From JBFHRB01 sp041591915 (lineage in GTDB: Bacteria > Actinomycetota > Nitriliruptoria > Nitriliruptorales > Nitriliruptoraceae), in NCBI GenBank assembly GCA_041591915.1, contig JBFHRB010000146.1:1-8544 (forward strand): 8,544 nt of DNA. Direction: 5' to 3'. The translations under genes and the position numbers were made by a program. The notes under the pieces were generated by a model. It was not told the origin of the DNA and made no database searches. It worked only from the letters and a program-made list of their open reading frames with translations. The stretch's first letter is position 1; each line of letters starts with the position of its first letter. Positions 5,547 through 8,544 of the stretch are shown one piece after another.

Positions 5547-6362
5547 TCAGAGGCCCAGGAACCGTCGCTGGAGCTCGTCGAGCACGCTGTCGGGCGTCAG
5601 CGGTTCGAGCAGCGCGATGGCACGAGCGTCGAGGCCGACCAGGTAGCGCGGCTTCGGCCGCCGTGCCTCGATGGCGTCCGCGATGACCCGGGAGACGTCG
5701 TCCGCCTCGCGCATCAGGAGCTGCCAGCGTCTCGTCATGCTGCGCGAGCGGCCGAACGCGGTCTCGTAGCGGGTCCCCTCGGCGCCGGTCGCGGCGGCGT
5801 CGACATCGTCCCAGATGTTGGTCCGGATCCCGCCCGGCTCGACGAGGACGACGCGGATGCCGTCGCTCGCGACCTCCACGCGCAGCGCGTCCGACACGGC
5901 CTCGAGCCCGTGCTTGCTGGCCTGGTACCAGCCGTTGAGGGGCGTGGTCGCGCGGCCGTAGATGGACGAGACGTTGACGATGGTGCCGCCGCCGCGCTCG
6001 CGCATCCCGGGCAGGGCGAGCCGCGCGAGCCGCATCGGTGCCACGAGCATCGTCTCGAGCATGGCGCGCGCCTCGTCGTCCGTGGTCTGCTCAACGGCGT
6101 GCGGACGCCCGAAACCGGCGTTGTTCACGACGGCGTCGAACGGCCCGGCCGTGGCCACGACCGCCTCGCACTGGGCCGCGTCGGTGACGTCCAGCAGCAC
6201 CGTCTCCGCCGTCAACCCCTGTTCCCGGAGCGCGTCAGCGATGGTGGTGGCCTTCGCGTCGGACCGTGCCGTGCCGGCCACCTCGTGCCCTCGCCGCGAG
6301 AGCTCGATCACGGTTGCGAGGCCGATACCGGAGTTGGCCCCGGTGACGAGGACACGTGCCAT
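5547..6362 (-). CDS. Classical SDR-family oxidoreductase
   Basis: This 271-aa NAD(P)-dependent short-chain dehydrogenase is probably cytoplasmic. TGANSGIG (7-14) binds the cofactor, and R33 in TARS after the second strand suggests NADP. NNAG is at 80-83, S132/S133 in NVSS, and Y146/K150 in YQASK, followed by PGGIRTN (177-183). The position that usually carries the Asn of the Asn-Ser-Tyr-Lys tetrad appears to be M105 in ETMLVAPMRLAR. The ATG at 6362 is chosen over in-frame ATGs at 6380 and 6419 because AAGGAG (6370-6375) lies 7 bases upstream, and because it places the first beta-strand at residue 2. Spacing to the fatty acyl-CoA reductase gene is 83 bases on the same strand, so an operon is plausible, and a long-chain alcohol/aldehyde or ketone substrate would suit the context. 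The substrate cannot be read from sequence. Confidence 0.88.
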   Translation of the reverse strand: MARVLVTGANSGIGLATVIELSRRGHEVAGTARSDAKATTIADALREQGLTAETVLLDVTDAAQCEAVVATAGPFDAVVNNAGFGRPHAVEQTTDDEARAMLETMLVAPMRLARLALPGMRERGGGTIVNVSSIYGRATTPLNGWYQASKHGLEAVSDALRVEVASDGIRVVLVEPGGIRTNIWDDVDAAATGAEGTRYETAFGRSRSMTRRWQLLMREADDVSRVIADAIEARRPKPRYLVGLDARAIALLEPLTPDSVLDELQRRFLGL

Positions 6363-6461
6363 GGGTTCGCTCCTTGTCATATGGGGCGAGTCGGGGAATC
6401 CGGATATCGGTGGGGTCACCCGAACCGCTGAGGGATGACTCCGTGCGGCCGACAGGTTGCC
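6363..6461. promoter_or_regulatory. Divergent intergenic region (SDR gene / histidine kinase)
   Basis: About 100 bases separate the minus-strand SDR start from the chosen kinase start, so both promoters should lie here. The strand contains an AT-richer patch with overlapping palindromes ATCCGGAT (6398-6405) and GATATC (6403-6408). No -10/-35 pair is convincing on either strand. The kinase's own regulator, if autoregulatory, would bind here. Confidence 0.3.
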
Positions 6462-7976
6462 ATGAGTGGTTTCGATCGGGATCGATCACACATGGGCGGC
6501 CGGGCATCTTCCCGCAACCGCGCCCACGATGCGCCTCCGCAGAGGCCACCGCACCGACTGTTCTGGCCGGTCGCGGTGCGCATGCTGGCGGCGTTCGTGG
6601 TCGTGGGTGTCGTGGTGCACCTGGCCATGGCCCGCCAGGTCCGTGACCAGGCCATCGAGGCGGCCAACTTCCACGCCCTCTTCTCCGTCGAGCAGGTCCT
6701 GGCGGCAACGCTGACGGCGGAGGACCTGCAGTCTCCGATGGCACTCGGGCGCTGGGCCGAGCTGCTCCCGTACTGGGAGGACCGGCTCCTCATCGACGGG
6801 GTCGTCGGGTTCCTGGTGTACAGCCCCACCGGCACGATCCTGATCAGCGACAACGGGATGCAGGCCGGTTTCATGGCGCCGGATGGCGCGGCGGAGACCG
6901 ACGGGCGACAGGACCTCGTCGGCGTGATCACCGATGCGCCGCAGGGGCAGTCGGACCCCGAGACGGGCTACGCCGTCGAGCTGGTGCTCGAGACGGTCGT
7001 GCCGTACCCGGACGAGGAAGGCGCAGCCGAGGGCCTCACCGTCCTCGTGCGCCAGAACGCCGCCCCGCTCCTCGACAGCGCGGCTGCGGCCATCCGGACC
7101 CTCGACCTCCTCCTGTTCGCGGGCTTCCTGCTGCTGTACGGCGCCGTCACGCCGCTCGTACGTCGGGCTTCGCGCACCCTGGAACGACAGGCCGACCAGC
7201 TGTCCGAGCACCTGACCCGTGAGCGCGAGACGGTCGAGCGGCTCGTCGACCTCGACCGCAGCAAGTCGTTGTTCCTGAGCGCCGTGAGCCACGAGCTCCG
7301 AACGCCGCTGGCGGTCGTGCGGGGTGTCGCCGAGGTGATCGAGCGCCACCGCGATCGGCTCACCGAGGATCAGCACGAGCTCCTGATGGAGCGCCTGTAC
7401 GCGAACGCCATGCGGCTCGATCACCTGTTGGCCGACCTCCTGGACGTCCAGCGGCTGGAACGCGGGGTCGTCCTGCCGGACCGCAAGCCGGCGCGCCTCG
7501 ACGCGCTGGTGCATCGGGTCCTGGCGATGTGCGACCTCGGCGCACGGCGGGTGACGATCGACGTGCCCCGCTCGCAGGAGGTGCCGATCGACGTGGCGCA
7601 GATCGAGCGTGCGCTCGAGAACCTCGTCCGCAACGCGGAGCGGCACACGCCGTCCGGAACCCCCATCTGGATCCGGACGGAGCAGGTGGAGGAGGGGACG
7701 CTGCTGGTCGTCGAGGACGCGGGCCCGGGTGTGCCGGTCGAGATCCGGCAGGAGATCTTCCAGCCCTTCGTGCACGGCCCGACCGCACCGTCACACTCAC
7801 CAGGGACAGGGGTCGGTCTGGCCATCGTCGCGCGCTTCGCGGAGCTGCACGGGGGCCGGGCCTGGGTCGAGGAACGCGCCGGAGGTGGTGCCTCGTTCCG
7901 GATGCTGATCGCCCACGGACTCGACGAGACGGACATCCCCTCACCCGTCGCGCCCGAGCTGCAGCCAACCGGTTGA
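6462..7976 (+). CDS. Membrane sensor histidine kinase, orphan
   Basis: This is a 504-aa two-component sensor kinase. A first membrane helix lies at about 34-57, then about 155 residues of predicted extracytoplasmic sensor domain containing GFLVYSPTGTILISDNG, a strand pattern reminiscent of PDC/Cache folds, and a second helix at about 213-233. A short charged coiled coil follows with no recognisable HAMP, then HisKA with the phospho-acceptor H277 in VSHELRTPL, and a HATPase domain with N-box N387/N391 (ENLVRNAERHTP), D419xG421xG423, and GTGVGLAI (448-455). All catalytic boxes are intact. The start is uncertain: ATG 6435 has GAGGG directly abutting it, ATG 6462 has AGG 5 bases upstream and is preferred, and ATG 6492 is possible. 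No response regulator lies on either side, so its partner is elsewhere. The signal sensed is unknown. Confidence 0.85.
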   Translation: MSGFDRDRSHMGGRASSRNRAHDAPPQRPPHRLFWPVAVRMLAAFVVVGVVVHLAMARQVRDQAIEAANFHALFSVEQVLAATLTAEDLQSPMALGRWAELLPYWEDRLLIDGVVGFLVYSPTGTILISDNGMQAGFMAPDGAAETDGRQDLVGVITDAPQGQSDPETGYAVELVLETVVPYPDEEGAAEGLTVLVRQNAAPLLDSAAAAIRTLDLLLFAGFLLLYGAVTPLVRRASRTLERQADQLSEHLTRERETVERLVDLDRSKSLFLSAVSHELRTPLAVVRGVAEVIERHRDRLTEDQHELLMERLYANAMRLDHLLADLLDVQRLERGVVLPDRKPARLDALVHRVLAMCDLGARRVTIDVPRSQEVPIDVAQIERALENLVRNAERHTPSGTPIWIRTEQVEEGTLLVVEDAGPGVPVEIRQEIFQPFVHGPTAPSHSPGTGVGLAIVARFAELHGGRAWVEERAGGGASFRMLIAHGLDETDIPSPVAPELQPTG

Positions 7977-7979
7977 GCG

Positions 7980-8544
7980 TCAGCCCTGGCGGAGGACCTC
8001 CGTGGTCCCGTCCGGGGAACCGAGTACGGCGACGGTCGCGAGGTCGACGAACAGGCCGCACTCGGCCACCCCGGGGATCAGCGCGAGCGTGATCTCCATG
8101 ACCTCTGGCTCCTCGATCCCGCCCGGCATCCGGGCGTCGAGGATGGCGTTGCCGTTGTCGGTGCGGTAGTCGCCACCACCGCGCTGTTGTACCTCGAAGC
8201 CGAGGTCACGGAGCTCGCGCTCGACCGGCGCGAGCGCGAAGGGCACGACCTCGACCGGAAGGGGGAACGTGTCCCCGAGGCGTTCGACCACCTTGTCCGG
8301 GGTGGCGATCACGACCATCTCGGCACCCATCGCCGCCACGACCTTCTCGCGCAGCAGCGCGCCACCGCCGCCCTTGGTCAGCTGCAGCCCGGGCGTCAGC
8401 TCGTCGGCTCCGTCGACGACGACGTCGAGGCCCGTGATGTCGGCCGGGTCGACCAGCTCGATCCCCAGCTCGCGACAGCGGGCGGCCGTCGCCTCCGACG
8501 TCGGGACCCCGCTGACGGCCAGGCCACGTTCGGCCAGGGCGTCG
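7980..8544 (-). CDS. rpiA: Ribose-5-phosphate isomerase A, 5' end outside window
   Basis: This enzyme interconverts ribose-5-phosphate and ribulose-5-phosphate in the non-oxidative pentose phosphate pathway. The minus-strand frame stays open to the window edge, giving 187 residues; about 40 N-terminal residues, including the GxGTGST phosphate loop, lie beyond 8544. Numbered from the first visible residue, it shows SGVPTSEAT (11-19), DGADE (44-48), and KGGGGALLREK (57-67), which contain the acidic, Lys and Glu residues equivalent to E. coli D81, D84, K94 and E103. FPLPVEV, TDNGN and GLF...PDG follow in the usual order. The stop TCA (7980-7982) is three bases from the kinase stop, so the two genes converge tail to tail. 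Confidence 0.95.
   Translation of the reverse strand, partial: DALAERGLAVSGVPTSEATAARCRELGIELVDPADITGLDVVVDGADELTPGLQLTKGGGGALLREKVVAAMGAEMVVIATPDKVVERLGDTFPLPVEVVPFALAPVERELRDLGFEVQQRGGGDYRTDNGNAILDARMPGGIEEPEVMEITLALIPGVAECGLFVDLATVAVLGSPDGTTEVLRQG

Noticed and set aside
3928..5646. 572-aa plus-strand open frame opposite the acyl-CoA reductase
   Set aside because: It is fully antisense to a gene with two intact SDR active sites, its protein is compositionally odd (rich in Asp, Glu, Val, Arg) with no recognisable domain, and such long shadows are usual in GC-rich DNA.
6486..7775. 429-aa minus-strand open frame opposite the histidine kinase
   Set aside because: Mirror frame of the kinase codons; no motif, no ribosome binding site, and the kinase boxes are conclusive for the other strand.

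Overview
The window comes from a high-GC bacterium, almost certainly an actinomycete in the broad sense (Actinomycetota). The evidence is the strong G/C bias at third codon positions, the GTG starts, and the block DUF3566 membrane protein - tRNA-Ile(GAT) - DLW-39-like small protein. In actinobacteria this block lies directly downstream of gyrA, so the dnaA-dnaN-recF-gyrB-gyrA region is probably just left of position 1. That is inferred from synteny, because no part of gyrA is in the window. The finer lineage (for example Acidimicrobiia) is only a guess.

Layout. 1-1231 (+): gyrA-downstream block, made of a two-helix DUF3566 protein with a Gly/Ser/Thr/Pro-rich tail, tRNA-Ile, a strong hairpin terminator, and a 54-aa DLW-39-like protein. 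1269-2240 (+): an NAD-type extended SDR (epimerase/dehydratase-like), ending at a GC-rich hairpin that can serve both strands. 2306-2461 (-): a 51-aa helical protein of unknown function. 2462-2813: 352 bp without a gene, the most unusual part of the window. It holds a five-run G-quadruplex motif, a perfect 20-bp palindrome and a dense cluster of DnaA-box-like sequences. 2814-3269 (-): a YbaK/EbsC-type aminoacyl-tRNA deacylase. 3469-5463 (-): a 664-aa protein with two fused SDR domains, the layout of the bifunctional (alcohol-forming) fatty acyl-CoA reductases such as Marinobacter Maqu_2507 and mycobacterial AcrA1 (Rv3391). 5547-6362 (-): a classical SDR, probably co-transcribed with the reductase. 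About 6462-7976 (+): a membrane sensor histidine kinase with no response regulator in view. 7980-8544 (-): ribose-5-phosphate isomerase A, cut by the window edge, meeting the kinase tail to tail with three bases between the stop codons.

How it fits together. The left block is housekeeping. The centre and right hold redox genes of the SDR superfamily (four Rossmann domains in three proteins) that suggest lipid, fatty-alcohol or wax-type metabolism, plus a tRNA proofreading enzyme, a pentose-phosphate enzyme and an orphan sensor kinase. No mobile element, CRISPR array or defence system is visible. The best candidate for something undescribed is the DnaA-box cluster and associated structures at 2473-2745. 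It looks origin-like or like a DnaA-titration site, but it lies outside the canonical dnaA-dnaN interval expected for this phylum.
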